Source of the DNA: Malania oleifera
Lineage: Eukaryota > Streptophyta > Magnoliopsida > Santalales > Ximeniaceae
Reading direction: 5' to 3'
Assembly: GCF_029873635.1 (NCBI RefSeq)
Contig: NC_080428.1
Span: 67,885,601 to 67,949,600, forward strand
Length of the DNA stretch: 64,000 nucleotides
Position numbers and translations under genes: made by a program. Below are positions 36,201 through 47,960 of this stretch, one piece after another (position 1 is the stretch's first letter; every line of letters starts with the position of its first letter). The notes below the pieces were generated by a model. It was not told where the DNA came from and searched no databases. It saw only the letters and a list, made by a program, of their open reading frames with translations.

Positions 36201-36841
36201 ATAAGCTTTAATTCATTTTCTAACATTTCCTTCACAAAAGCCACGAATCCTAAATAGCCATCCTGGAGCAGTCTCTTTGCCTGAACAGCTGAGACCATCT
36301 AAGGTAAGGATTGCACTCGTGACCCTGTAATTTTAAATTATGGTTTCCTTGGAAGTTTGAATATCACTTCCCTTACACGACAATCTATAATAGCAGAATT
36401 AGCTGCTAGCCAATCCATGCCGCAAATGATATCAAACCTGTGCATATCTAGTACCACCAAATCAGCAGATAAAATTCTCCCTTGAATATCAACTGGACAA
36501 CAATGAAGCATTCTACTACATCTCACTGCTGACCCGGTCGGTGTCGCCACTAATAACTCGACATCTAATGATTGCATTTCCGCCCCACATAATTTAACAC
36601 ACCCCAAGGACACAAATGAGTGTGTGGCACCAAAATCAAAAAGTGCAATAACTTTAAATGAAAACATATTAACAGTACCTGTCACCACATCGTCGGCCAC
36701 CTTAGCGTCGCCCGACGTCAAAGCGAAAACTCTGGCTGGGGCCATATTCCTCTGCTGGCCTCCTTGTAGCACCTGGTAACCTCCTCGTGTAGGTCTAGGA
36801 GCAGAAGCAGCACCAAACCATGTCAGACACTCCCTCATCAT
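33295..36841 (-). pseudogene. pol: Element D pol (protease to chromodomain), broken
   Basis: Minus strand. Protease (about 36760-36340) has the active site as LFDFGATHSF, so DSG is changed to DFG. RT (36298-35254) keeps [34 protein letters not shown] and an FIDDVLAY dyad. RNase H (about 35250-34850) keeps [30 protein letters not shown] and ADALSRKS. Integrase (about 34600-33700) is cut by stops. A long open tail of 199 codons (34041-33442) covers the end of integrase and GPY/F ([29 protein letters not shown]). The chromodomain-like end stops at TAA 33295-33297. Stops and at least one frameshift (near 35560, in RT) inactivate it. Confidence 0.9.
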
Positions 36842-37764
36842 ATGTTCTGGCTCCCCGCACCTATAGCAGACACCTCGACCGGCACGACACTCCCCCAGGT
36901 GCCTTTTCCTGCAAGATGGGCAAGCTGGAGATGGTTGTATACCTTAGAAACCACAACGGTCTCCTGTTTCTGGTCTCTATAATAGCCACCTCTCTTCCAT
37001 GAACCACGTCCAACCCCCTGTTGGGCAAAAGGTATGGGTCTCTTCTTCTGCCTCTGCTCCTCAGCCTCCAATCGCTCACCAATCTCTGCTATAGTGGCTC
37101 TATCCACTAGTTCAGCAAAATCTTGCAACTTCAGAATCGATACCTGCTTATAAATTTCTCTCCTCAGACCTCTCTCAAGCTGTCATACCTTCTTCACCTC
37201 ATCTGGAATGATGTACGGGGCGAAGTGAGATAGCTCGATAAACCTTGCCGCGTACTGCTGTACTGACAACTGTCCCTGCTTCAGATTCAGGAACTCCTCA
37301 ATCTTAGCCTCCCTGGACGAGGCTGGAAAATACCTATCGAAGAATATTTCTTTAAACCGCTCCCACGTCATCTCCACAAGTATAGTCATCTGCTGCTCTA
37401 AAAGTCTTACTGCCGACCACCATCTCTCGGCCTCCCCAGTCAATCTATAGGTGGCAAACAACACCTTCTACTCCTTTAAACACTGCAGTACTGTAAATAT
37501 TTTCTCTATCTCCTGCACCCAGTTTTCAACAACTGCAGGATATGTCCCTCTTGATCATGCCGGATGACTCATCTTAATAAACTTCTTGATCGAGCTACCA
37601 TGGCCTACAGATGGACCACCCTGTTCTTTTGAACTCCTAGCAATTTCTGCCATAACATGCTGCGCCACACTGCGTAAGATGGCTTCTAAATCACTGCCTG
37701 CAGCGCTTGAGGGTCCAGCACCCTCACTCCCACTAGCGTGGGCACTACTACCACCGGGGTCCAT
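36838..37764 (-). pseudogene. gag: Element D gag
   Basis: It starts MDPGGSSAHASGSEG at ATG 37762-37764. The capsid-like core includes [38 protein letters not shown] and [17 protein letters not shown] nearly intact zinc knuckle CYRCGEPEHMMREC (C-x2-C-x4-H-x4-C) lies at about 36827-36868. Gag would assemble the particle and bind RNA. In-frame stops near 37558, 37470 and 37185 and a frame change before the knuckle (about 36900) break it. Confidence 0.85.
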
Positions 37765-38081
37765 CCTGAAAAACAAATAACTTAACTCAGAACCCCCTTC
37801 TCTATACATATCATCCAACTCATATAATATTTTCTCCTAATTAATTCATCTCTCTCGATCTTAATTCAAAGTTCAATCCTACAACCTAGATACCCAACCC
37901 CACGATAGTTTACCATGAATTTCCTGAAATCGTCACTCCAATAAAATCACACAAACCACCATGGAAGTCCTGGATCTAGACTACAAAATCAGACCTCAAA
38001 TTCCCTTATCCTATACTCTGGTATTATTACTGCTGCACTCTAGAGTCTATAGAACTTAGTATCCTAGGCTCTGATACCAAA
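37765..38081 (-). other. D leader with Met-tRNA primer-binding site
   Basis: The primer site TGGTATCAGAGCC (minus, 38068-38080) is one base from the LTR end and matches the 3' end of initiator tRNA-Met. The rest is the untranslated leader to the gag ATG, with no other feature seen. Confidence 0.85.
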
Positions 38082-39806
38082 TGTAACGACCTCAAATTCC
38101 TTAACATAAAATGTAACATAATAAATGGAAAAGTCGACCCGAACCCGTGGGTAACGGGGACACCTGTCAATCACAGCGGAAACCTAAGTAGCAGTAAACA
38201 TAAAATTTAAACCATCCATCCATAAAGTATAAAATCAGAAGCATAATACCAGAGTTATCTACATTCCCAAAATACTGTATCTATTTACATTCTTCCAAAA
38301 TATTTCAAAATACATCTAGGATCCCATAATCAAAACAATTCTGATCCTAGTACATTGCTTACCCTCATAACGGGGTAGCTTAGTAAACTCAAAGGCTTTC
38401 ACGACCCGCCAGTCACTCAGGGTCTCCTAAAAAATATATTAAGTTCGGGGATGACGTACTTCTTAGTAAGGGAAAATAAACTAAATACATCTGTGTGGTA
38501 ACATGAACATTTAAAGAAATTATACATATATATACATTTCATATTTTCGTAAACATTCATCATATCATACCAAATAATCACATGCTTTCATATTTCCTAA
38601 TAAGTCATATCGTATATAAAACATCTGTTATAACTGATAATACTAAAAATATACCCAGGATGAACAACTAGCTAATGTCATGTATTATCCCCAATGACGG
38701 GTTGTGCAGCCCGAAGGCGGGACCCGACAATGGCTGGCCGACCACTACCAAGTCAAATATGTCTCTAAGTACGATGGGCCCGCCACACCCTGGTCTGAAC
38801 TTCCAGGTGGACGTCCACACTCTACTGAAAGCCACATCGACTTTCCATCTCCTACCCCCTCGTGGAGTGGTTAGCACTAATCTTAACATAAATATCTGAT
38901 CTATATAGCTATGGTACCGAGCTCCTGAAACTGAACTAAACTAACATCCGGGTTCTGATAACATAGAGTACATGATTATATAACATCTTTCATAATTACG
39001 GCTTTGTGCCGAATATTTCATAATTACGGCCTCGTGCCGAACATATCATAATTACGACCTCGTGCCGAACATATCATAATTACGGCCTTGTGCTGAACAT
39101 ATCATAATTACGGCCTCGTGCCGAACATATCATAATTACGGCCTTGCGCCGAACATATCATACATATCGTTCTAAAATTAAATCAATTACCATGCATTTC
39201 AAAATCATCATAATATACTGTACTTTTTCATAATTTCACAAAACATATTTCATTCGTATCATCGTCGTATCATGATATTCTTCCATGGAAAATAACATTC
39301 ATACCACACATTTGTTGTATAAAACCATACATTATATTCTAAAAATCATAATTTCTGGCATCTCATACATATATATACGTTTCATCACATTAGCAGTATT
39401 TTTCTCAAACGTACATTTATTCTATAATATTCAAATATCGTAAATACTTTCAGGAAATCAAGTTACTCATAAATAATAATAATTTGCGTGAAAAGTAACT
39501 CCTTCAGTTTATTCCCTTACCTGGCTACTGAGAAAAGCTCCTATAAACTTTGGTCTCACACCTGTAGGATTTCCTAATCAATACCCTGAAACTGAAAACT
39601 CCTAGTATTAAACTTCATTATTCTCATTCGTACATCATTTCCTATAACTATCGTAATATCAAATTTGGCTTAAAAATTCTTACCTCAGCTTAGGGATGAT
39701 TTCCAACTTACTTTCACCAACGATCTGTTCCGGCAGATTTGGAGAGAACTTCCTTAGGAGCATTGTGGTGACTTCAGATTGTTAATCCGGCGTAAATTTG
39801 GCCCAA

Positions 39807-39857
<51 letters not shown>

Positions 39858-40261
39858 CGAAGGGAAGAGAGAAGAAATGAAAGTTTGCTTAACTGTGAAG
39901 TAAAATTCTGATTTTTTCATATTTATAGAACTGGATTCATCGACAAGCCACGTCATCTCATTGACAAGTCCTTCAATAATTTCGTCGACGAAACCCACTC
40001 CTCGTCGACGAAATTCAGTTGGCTCAAAAACCTTTCTCGATATTTTCTCGTTGACGAATCTTGTCTTCGTCGACGAATTTTCTTATACCCTTGTCGACGA
40101 ATCCCCTGTATTCATCAACGAAGCCCTGATAATTCCCCCCAGTTATTCCTTCCAAAGTGCAATGTCATCGACGAACACGAAGTTGACTTCCTCCTTCTGT
40201 TATTGTTTCCATTTCCCTTCCTCTTTATTATTTAAATCCCATTATTATTTGAGTTGTCACA
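38082..40261 (-). repeat. D 5' LTR (group 3, 2180 bp)
   Basis: On the minus strand it runs TGTGACAACTC to GAGGTCGTTACA. It shows CGTCGACGA motifs at 39945-40185, (GA)n at 39811-39854, and six copies of a CATAATTACGGCCTCGTGCC-type unit at 38986-39165. The GACGGGTTGTGCAGCCCGAA block is near 38695. Its length equals solo LTR E (2180 bp). B integrase resumes at CCGGTGCTCAG, 40262. Confidence 0.9.
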
Positions 40262-43098
40262 CCGGTGCTCAGCTTTAACTCGTTGGCACGCCAAGCACTG
40301 CTGTACAAATTCAGCTATCTCTCTCTCTTCAATCCACTCCATCAAAAGTACTCCCGCAGATCCGATACATTTTAGTGCTACCTAGATGTACAGTGTATAA
40401 AGATCTATGAGCCTCCTCCAATATAATTTTCCTGATCTTGGTATCTACAGGAACATAGAGCCTAGTACGGAACCGCAGGGCTCTGTCATCTGATATGCTG
40501 AATTCCTCACCCTGATCATCTCGTACCCTGGCCATTATCTCCGTCAACTATGCATCATTACCCTGAGTTGTTTTAATTCTCTCATGTAGCGTAGGCTGAA
40601 CCACTAGACTGGAAATAACTGCCTGAGGACTCTTCCCTATTAACTTTATGCTGAGCCACTCCAAATCCACCAAAATTGAGTGTTGAATCTTCATAGCTAC
40701 CAGTACAAGACCCACTGACTTTCTGCTCAGAGTATCTACCACTATATTTGCTTCCCTAGATGGTAACTAATTGTGCAATCATAGTCTTTAATAAGCTCTA
40801 GCCGCCTTTTTTGCCTCATATTCATCTCTTTTTGGGTGAAGAAATATTCTGAGCTCTTGTGATTCGTGAAAATCTCACACTTTCCACTATATAGGTAATG
40901 CCTCCAAATCTTGAGAGCGTACACCACTGCGGCTAACTCTAAATCATGGGTAGGATAATTCTTTTCATATTCTTTAAGCTGTCTAGATGCATATGCGATA
41001 ACCCTGCCATATTGCATCAATACACACCCAAGACCCTTCAATGACACATCACTATATATTACGAACCTGTCCTCCCTTGAAGGAATAGCCAGTACTGGAG
41101 CTGAAACTAACCGCCGCTTTAACTTCTGAAAACTATCCTCACATTCGTCAATCCAATCAAACTTCACATTTTTCCTCGTAAGTCGTGTTAATGGACCAGG
41201 CAACCTGGAGAAGCTATCCACGAAGCGTTGATAATAACCTACCAATGCCAGAAAACTTTTGACTTCTTGAATACTTCCCGACCTTTCTCAACTCACCATA
41301 GCCTCTATCTTACTCGGATCAATTGATACTCCCGCTTCAGAGATCACATGGCCGAGACAAGTAACTTGCCTTAACCAGAACTCATATTTCTTGAATTTTG
41401 CATATAACTTTCTTTCCTTTAATACCTACAACACCAGTCTCAAATGATGCTCGTATTCCTTAAAACTTCTCGAATAGACTAGTATATCATCAATAAATAT
41501 AACTACAAACTGGTTCAAATATGGATGGAATACTCGATTCATTAAATCCATGAATACTGCTGGTGCGTTAGTCAACCCAAATGGCATCACCAAGAACTCA
41601 TAATGCCCATACCGAGTTTGGAATGTGGCCTTCCAAATATCCTCTACTCTAACTTTCACTTGATGGTAACCTAACCGCAGGTCAATTTTAGAATAAACCT
41701 GGGTCCCCTGAAGTTGATCAAATAAATCATCAATCCTAGGGAGAGGATATTTATTCCTAACTGTTAGTTTGTTTATCTCCCTATAATTAATGCACAATCT
41801 CATGGTTCCATCTTTCTTTTTCACGAATAAAACTAGCACTCCCCAAGGCAACACACTGGGCCTGATAAACCCTTTGTCCAGCAATTCCTGTAACTGATCT
41901 TTCAATTCTTTCAACTCGATTGGAGCCATATGGTACGGTGCTTTAGATACCGGTGCATATTTTGGCAACAGATCTATAGTAAACTCAATTTCACGATCAG
42001 GCGGAAAACCAGGCAATTCTTCTAGAAAGACATCTGGGAAGTCCCTCACTACTAGTATGTCAGCTTGTCTCAATTCTTCTTTTGGCAATTCTTTTATGTA
42101 TGCGACATACCCCTGGAAACCATCTAGCAGTAGTCTCCTCACCTGAAGACACCAGCTGTGGTGAGGCACATACGCGTGAACCCATGAATCTGTACTCTTG
42201 TTCGTCCAGAGGTCTGAAAATCACTTCTTTCTTATGGCAATGTATGCTAGCGTGATGAGTAGCTAGCTAGTCCATGCACAGTATCACATCAAGTCCCTAC
42301 ATATCTAGGACCACAAAATCGGCTAAGAGTACTCTCTCCTGAATACTTACTGGAAAATTTCGAAGCACCCTCCTGCATTTTACCACATATCCCATCGGCG
42401 TACCCATAGATAATTCTACATCTAATAGTTGTGTCTCTACCCCAGTTATTCCGACATACTCCGCCGATATAAAAGACTGGGTGGCACCTGTATAAAAAAA
42501 AAAAAAAAAAACAACAATTATATATGGTAAAATAGTAAAGGTACTTGTGACCATGTCTCCAGCCGTCTCAGCGCCTTCTGGCGTCAACGCATATACCCTC
42601 GCCGGCGCAGTATTCCTCTACTAACCTCCATGAGGCGCCTGATATCCACCTTAAAATGATCTGGGAGCCAGTACATAATTCGATGGCATCTTACACAATC
42701 GAGCCACATGGCCAGGCCTCCCACAGTGATAACAAACATTCTCCCCCAGTTGGCACTCACCAAGGTGTCTCCGTCCACATTTAGGACATATGGTTGGAAA
42801 TTGTCCACTCTGAAATCCCCATGCTCTACCATCTGTCTCTGACCTTCGCCAGATCTACCTCCTCTCCAAGGGGCTCCACTGGGACCCACCTGAAAACTCA
42901 AGGGCGCAATCCTCTTCTTCTGACTCTGCATCTCAGTCTTCCTCGACAGACCTTCCTCTGCTATAATAGCCCTGACAACCAACTCTGAGAAATCCTAGAT
43001 CCTCAGTACTACCACCTACCTGTAAATATCTCGCCTCAAGCTCCTCTCGAACATTCTCACCTTCTTCACTTCGTCTGGGACAATATAGGGGCAGAAAT
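40262..43098 (-). pseudogene. gag-pol: Element B gag to integrase start
   Basis: The minus strand starts mid-gag (HFCPYIVPDEVKK). It includes two zinc-binding patterns in another frame, one of them CYHCGRPGHVARLC near 42700. Protease (42587-42297) has YTGATQSF where DSGATHSF is expected, next to a 16-base A-run (42495-42511) that has replaced the catalytic Asp region with a Phe run. RT (42169-41426) is open for 247 codons, with [19 protein letters not shown] and an intact FIDDILVY. RNase H (41245-40742) keeps [16 protein letters not shown]. It then breaks near 40745, at 40548, and at integrase VKAEH, where D inserted. Confidence 0.88.
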
Positions 43099-44460
43099 GC
43101 AATAATAACCTTCCAGTCCCAAAAAACTTCGAACCTCCTGCACATTCTTCGGCCTCACCCAATCGACCACATCTTCGATCTTGCAAGGATCAATTGATAT
43201 ACCATCACCAATAACCACATGGCCTAAGAATGCAATCTGACTCAACCAGAATTCACACTTTTTAGCTTGGCATACAACTTCCTTTCTTGCAGAATCCGTA
43301 GCACCAACCTCAAATGGTCCTCATGCTCTTCCGAACTCCTCGAGTATACCAGAATGTCGTTAATAAACACCACCATGAACCGATCCAGGTACTCATGGAA
43401 AACCCTATTCATCATATCCATGAACACCACCGGAGCATTCGTCAACCCAAAAGGCATAACCAAAAACTCATAGTGACCATATCTGGTTCGGAAAGCAGTC
43501 TTCGCTACATCCACAGATCTGGCCTTCACCTGATGATATCCTGACAACAAGTCGATCTTTGAAAAGACCCGTATCCCCTGCAACTGGTCAAAGAGATCAT
43601 CTATACGAGGTAAAGGATAGCGATTCTTCACAGTTACCTTATTAATCTCACGGTAATCAACGCACATCCGTATCGACCCATCCTTCTTCTTCACAAACAG
43701 TATTGGAGCTCCCTAGGGCGAAACACTAGGTTGAATGAAACCCCTGTCCAGAAAATCATGTAACTGCTCCTTCAATTCCTGAAGTTCTACTGGAGCCATT
43801 CGGTACAGAGCCTTAGAGATCAATGCCTTGTCAGGTAGCAACTCTATCGCAAACTCCACCTCACGATTCGGAGGTAAACCAGGTAAATCATCTGGAAACA
43901 CATCCGGGAACTCGCTGACTACCCGAATATCCTCAAGTCTCAACTCATCCCGCGGTGGTTCCTTTACACAAGCTAGGTACCCCTGACATTCGTTCAAGAT
44001 AGCCCCCTCGTTTGCAATGCTGATAGAATCTGTGGCGTTGAACGCACACACGATCCCACAAATTTATACCCCTACTCCCCAAAAGGTCCAAAAACTTCCA
44101 CCTTCTTACGACAGTCGATCACGACATAATTGGAGAACAACCAGTCCATCCCCAGAATGACATCGAACCCCGACATGTCGTATACCTCAAGATTCGCTGG
44201 TAACAGCTTTCCCTAGATTACCATTGGGCAGTCTTCCAACATCCTTCTACAGAATGATACACTCCCAGATGGCGTAGTCACCAATAACACTCTGCTCATG
44301 ACTTGGGTCTCAACCTCACACTGTTCCACAAAAATCGCAGATATAAAAGACTGAGTTGCACCTGAATCAAACAAAATAGAAGCCTTATTTAAAAACAATA
44401 ATAAAGTACTTGTCGCTACGTTCCCTGCATGCTCAGCGTCTGCTGGAGTAAGAGAATATA
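43099..44460 (-). pseudogene. pol: Element A2 protease and RT, truncated
   Basis: Minus strand. Protease near 44398-44100 keeps the expected active site LFDSGATQSFIS and ILGMDWL. RT from about 44051 reads [20 protein letters not shown], then [27 protein letters not shown] and [14 protein letters not shown]. Its catalytic dyad reads FINDILVY, so the first Asp is Asn. It continues to LYAKLK, a frame change near 43250, and [19 protein letters not shown]. It ends by fusion with B gag. Stops lie near 44215, 44065 and 43713. Confidence 0.88.
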
Positions 44461-45485
44461 CTATGGTCGGAGCTGTATTCGTCTAAACGGTTCCCTGAGG
44501 TATCTAATTACTTCCCCAGTTCACACTAGATGCAGGCAGGTCTCGCTTCAGTGCATGACAATCACGAAACATGTGACCTAACTAGCCACAGTTGTAGCAA
44601 TTACCCCCAAATGACCGGCACTCACCCTCGTGCCATCTATGACATCTGGTACACTGTTCACTAGTCTGGATCCCTTGAGAACTCTAGCGCTCGATATTCT
44701 GACAATAACCCAAGCCCCTGTTCCTCTTCTTCCACGACCCCTAACGAGACCCAGACTGAGAACCATAAGGTACTGGTCTCTTCTTTAGCTCCTGATCCAC
44801 CTCATCCTCTAGGATATCGGTCTCAATCACTGTAGCTTTATCCACCAACACTGAGAACTCGCAGATCTGAAGTATACCCACTAGTCTGCGGATATCCTTC
44901 CTTAGGCCCTTCTAAAATCTCTGAGTCTTCTCGTACTCACTCGAGATCAAACACGACGCGAACCGAGACAACTCTATGTACCAAGCCGCATACCCCTGCA
45001 CCGTCATACTCCCATGCATTAGAGTAAAAAACTCATTCGCCTTCACATCACATATAGAAGCCGGGAAGTATCTGTCGAAGAACACCTCCTTGAAACGGCT
45101 CCATGACATCTCCTCAGGACCGGCTCTCTACTTCTCCAGCAGACTCATCACAGTCCACCATCGACCCACCTCCCCAGATAGCTGGAAGGTAGCATAGAGG
45201 ACTCGCTGCCTATCAGTGCAGTGCAGGACCTCCAAGATCCTCTCAGTCTTCTCTACCCAGCCCTCTACTATCGTTCTGTCAGGTCCTCCAGAGAACATTA
45301 GAGGATGCATGCGCGTGAACCTCTCAAGGATGCACCCCACAACAGTAGGAGAGCGCTCGCATCTCCTCACACTCCGCCCGATCTCTCGTAACACCTTCCT
45401 TGTCAGACCTCAAGGCACAAAAGGAGACTCATCACTCGCAGTCTCCTCGAAGCCACTTCCTAGGTCATTATCCTTGAGACTCCAT
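44461..45485 (-). pseudogene. gag: Element A2 gag
   Basis: It starts at ATG 45483-45485. It includes [52 protein letters not shown] and QGYAAWYIELSRFA (capsid-like core). A CCHC knuckle lies near 44560-44600 (CYNCG, a TAG, then LGHMFRDC). Stops lie near 45395, 45125 and 44910, and TAG falls inside the knuckle. It parallels A3 gag closely. Confidence 0.85.
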
Positions 45486-45811
45486 TCTGCAGCACAATAG
45501 GAATCTATCAGTATCCCTACAACACATACAGTTAACATAATGACCTACAACTAATCGTGTTAATTACTCCCTACTAGGTTCAGGTATGTCCTATCACACC
45601 GACACGAAAGTCATCAATGGTCTGCCTTACTTTTACTAAAATCTTCATTCCAGGAAAAACACGGAATACTGTCGATAAGTCCCGGTCTAGTAACGGAACA
45701 ACCCTCAATCAAATTTACCCATATCCAACATCCTATACTATGGTATGTACTCACATCTAAGCCTAACCAAGTCTATAAGACCTAACAACCTGGTTAGCTC
45801 TGATACCAAGT
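45486..45811 (-). other. A2 leader and Met-tRNA primer-binding site
   Basis: The minus strand reads TGGTATCAGAGCTAACC at about 45792-45808, three bases inside the LTR end. The rest is leader without visible features. Confidence 0.85.
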
Positions 45812-47651
45812 TGTCATGCCTCGAACTCGAAAATGGGACCCAAGGGTGAAAATGCAAACCAACCAATCCCTATATCATACAAAACATCCAAAGATACGGG
45901 ACAATAGATGAGGGTCCAACCCCGTGGGGTTCCCAGACACCTTATACACATCTATACATAACAGAATACACGCAGCGAAAAAAGGTCATGCTATATACAT
46001 ACAGTACTATACCTGAGTCTATACCAGGACAGAATCAAGGCTCTGTCAAATAATGTACAAACGGGTGGCCAACATATCTCAAAATGGCAACTCGCACAAA
46101 CACAAGTCCTAGCACTTACCCAAGTACTACCCGCAATACACTGACCACTACGCTTCTGACACAAGGATGCTAGTTCCGATTACTCGAAGGACCTGAAAAA
46201 TATGTACGTACAACCAGGGTGAGACACCTCTCAGTAAGGAAGAATACATGTCATATCCGTGTGTGGCATTTGAGTGTTATCATGATGCAACATACACGCA
46301 GTTAAATACAGTTCTAGTACTAATTTCACAACAATGCATACACGCACACCCACACATGCTCAGCAATCCCGGTGTTGTCACACCCATCGGCCCGAAGCTG
46401 GCCTGCGACATACGGTGTTGGCCCGTAGCCAACCCGTGAAACACTGCACCACCGGCACATGGCTAGTCCTTGACTCCTATGGCATCGTACCGGCGCTAAC
46501 TGGTGGATACACACCCTTCGGCCTAATCTGTCGGAATAGGCTCACACCCTCGAATATAGAGTTGGACACTCTGCCAACCTATGACCAGCGATTTCATACG
46601 CCCTCAGATATAGAGTCGGACACTCTCAGTACCTGGAACAAATTTAGAACCACATTCCTACTAACATTTAAACCAATCACACACACATGCATGCTCATAT
46701 AACCAAACACACCATACCCATTTGGTAATCTAAAGTCATCGTTTCCCAAACACATACAGTTTAAACAAGTCAGGACACGACCATCCCTGTAACATAGTAT
46801 AAATCAACATATACATTTGGTTTTCAACAAAACCAGGGATGCAGCCCGTCGCCCCCTTTTCCCAAAGTGGTAATCATGAAAAATCCATAGTTTTCCTTAC
46901 TAGATCCCCCCAAATGAGTAGCCAAAAAACATATAGGACCGTGGACCACAGCTCCACCGAGTCTGATTTCAAAAATAATCGATATAAACACAATTCCCCT
47001 TACCTTTTCCCCGAATAGAAATTCCCGAACTCTAAGGCCCCTAAACAATGAGTCGAGTTCTAAAACCTACAAATCACACTACAGAAGATACTCACAACTC
47101 TGTCCTCTACCAAACTACTGGATCAGAAATGAAAACCGAGCCTTACCTCAAGTTTAAGCTGAAACCCAAAAATCTCTAAAACGGGATTCCGATCCGTAGG
47201 TTTTGTAGAGAATCCTTCCATGATCCTCGTGGTAACTTCAGATTAACAATTCTCGTGACGAACAACGAAGAAATCTAGAGAGAGGAAGTGTAGGGAGAGT
47301 TCTAGAGAGAGAGAGAGAGAGAAGATTTTTAGATTTCTTAGCCTAGAAGTAAAGAGAATTGATATTTATAACCCTTTAACTCGAGCGTCCTCGTCGACGA
47401 GATGGTGTCCTTGTTGACGAGGTTATATAGAGAGCTCGTCGACGAGACGATGGATTTGTCGATGAATCCTGATATCACCGGTTTCCTAAAATCTCTTAGC
47501 TTCTCCTCGTCGACGAGCCTCTGAACTTTTTCGACGAGACTTACATGGACTTCATCGACGAATCCTGGTTTCATCGATGAAATCTGCCAAATTCCCAATT
47601 TGCCCCTCTCTTATTTATTTAAACCCATATTTCACGGTTCGGGTTCTTACA
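45812..47651 (-). repeat. A2 5' LTR (group 1, 1840 bp)
   Basis: On the minus strand it runs TGTAAGAACCC to GAGGCATGACA, the same ends as the A1 LTR. It has CGTCGACGA motifs at 47385-47580, a GA run at 47300-47325, and the two ATATAGAGTYGGACACTCT units near 46555 and 46607. The TCTCAGTAAGGAAGAATA block lies near 46230. Confidence 0.9.
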
Positions 47652-47796
47652 CCTACACTAACAACAAGTCATTTCAATATTATTATTCATAACCTTCTCA
47701 CTCTTCCCAACATTTAAATTCAAGACTATCAATATATAAGTTCCATATCTGTTAGTAGTCATTTATTATTAATTTATTTTATACTCTGATAGGAGG
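47652..47796. other. 145-bp spacer between A2 and A3
   Basis: A/T-rich, with no feature recognised. It is the only sequence separating two group-1 5' LTRs that point away from each other. CCTAC (47652-47656) and GGAGG (47792-47796) are the adjoining TSD candidates. Confidence 0.4.
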
Positions 47797-47913
47797 TGTA
47801 GTAACCTGAACAAAAAAAAATATCTTGGAGGAGATATTTTTAGATATTTATATACAAATATCTTAGAGGAGATATTTTTAGATTACTTAAGGGTTAAGTT
47901 ATGTTTATTATAT

Positions 47914-47960
<47 letters not shown>

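Larger units (their letters stand above)
29118..40261 (-). mobile_element. Ty3 element D with both LTRs, nested in B
   Basis: A minus-strand element: 5' LTR 38082-40261, Met-type primer site, gag, protease, RT, RNase H, integrase, chromodomain, PPT, 3' LTR 29118-30797. The 3' LTR has lost about 450 bp at its outer end together with adjoining B sequence, so the TSD (expected CCGGT from 40262-40266) has no partner. It interrupts B integrase right after VKAEHQ. A solo LTR lies in its 3' UTR. Confidence 0.85.
24486..43100 (-). mobile_element. Ty3 element B, host of D and of a solo LTR
   Basis: Reassembled from four minus-strand pieces: gag to integrase start (43098-40262), an integrase C-terminal scrap (29117-29013), the pol tail and 3' UTR (27073-26616), and the 3' LTR (24486-26615). 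Element D (29118-40261) and a solo LTR (27074-29012) separate them. Its 5' end is lost at about 43100, where it meets A2. That the pieces are one element is inferred from nesting, order and strand. A stretch of integrase is missing next to D. Confidence 0.7.
43099..47651 (-). mobile_element. Ty3 element A2, 5' part (group 1)
   Basis: 5' LTR, primer site, gag, protease and RT on the minus strand. It stops at the RT connection (FLGLEGYYC) and passes directly into element B gag at about 43100. The LTR matches A1. No 3' half or 3' LTR is present, so a deletion or recombination removed it. Confidence 0.85.

Noticed and set aside
36820..37128. Three overlapping ORFs in both strands around D gag
   Set aside because: They reflect a frame change in gag before the zinc knuckle. 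No separate gene is supported.
38986..39165. Regularly spaced short repeats resembling a CRISPR array
   Set aside because: Near-head-to-tail tandem units without unique spacers, inside a plant LTR and present at the same place in a second copy.
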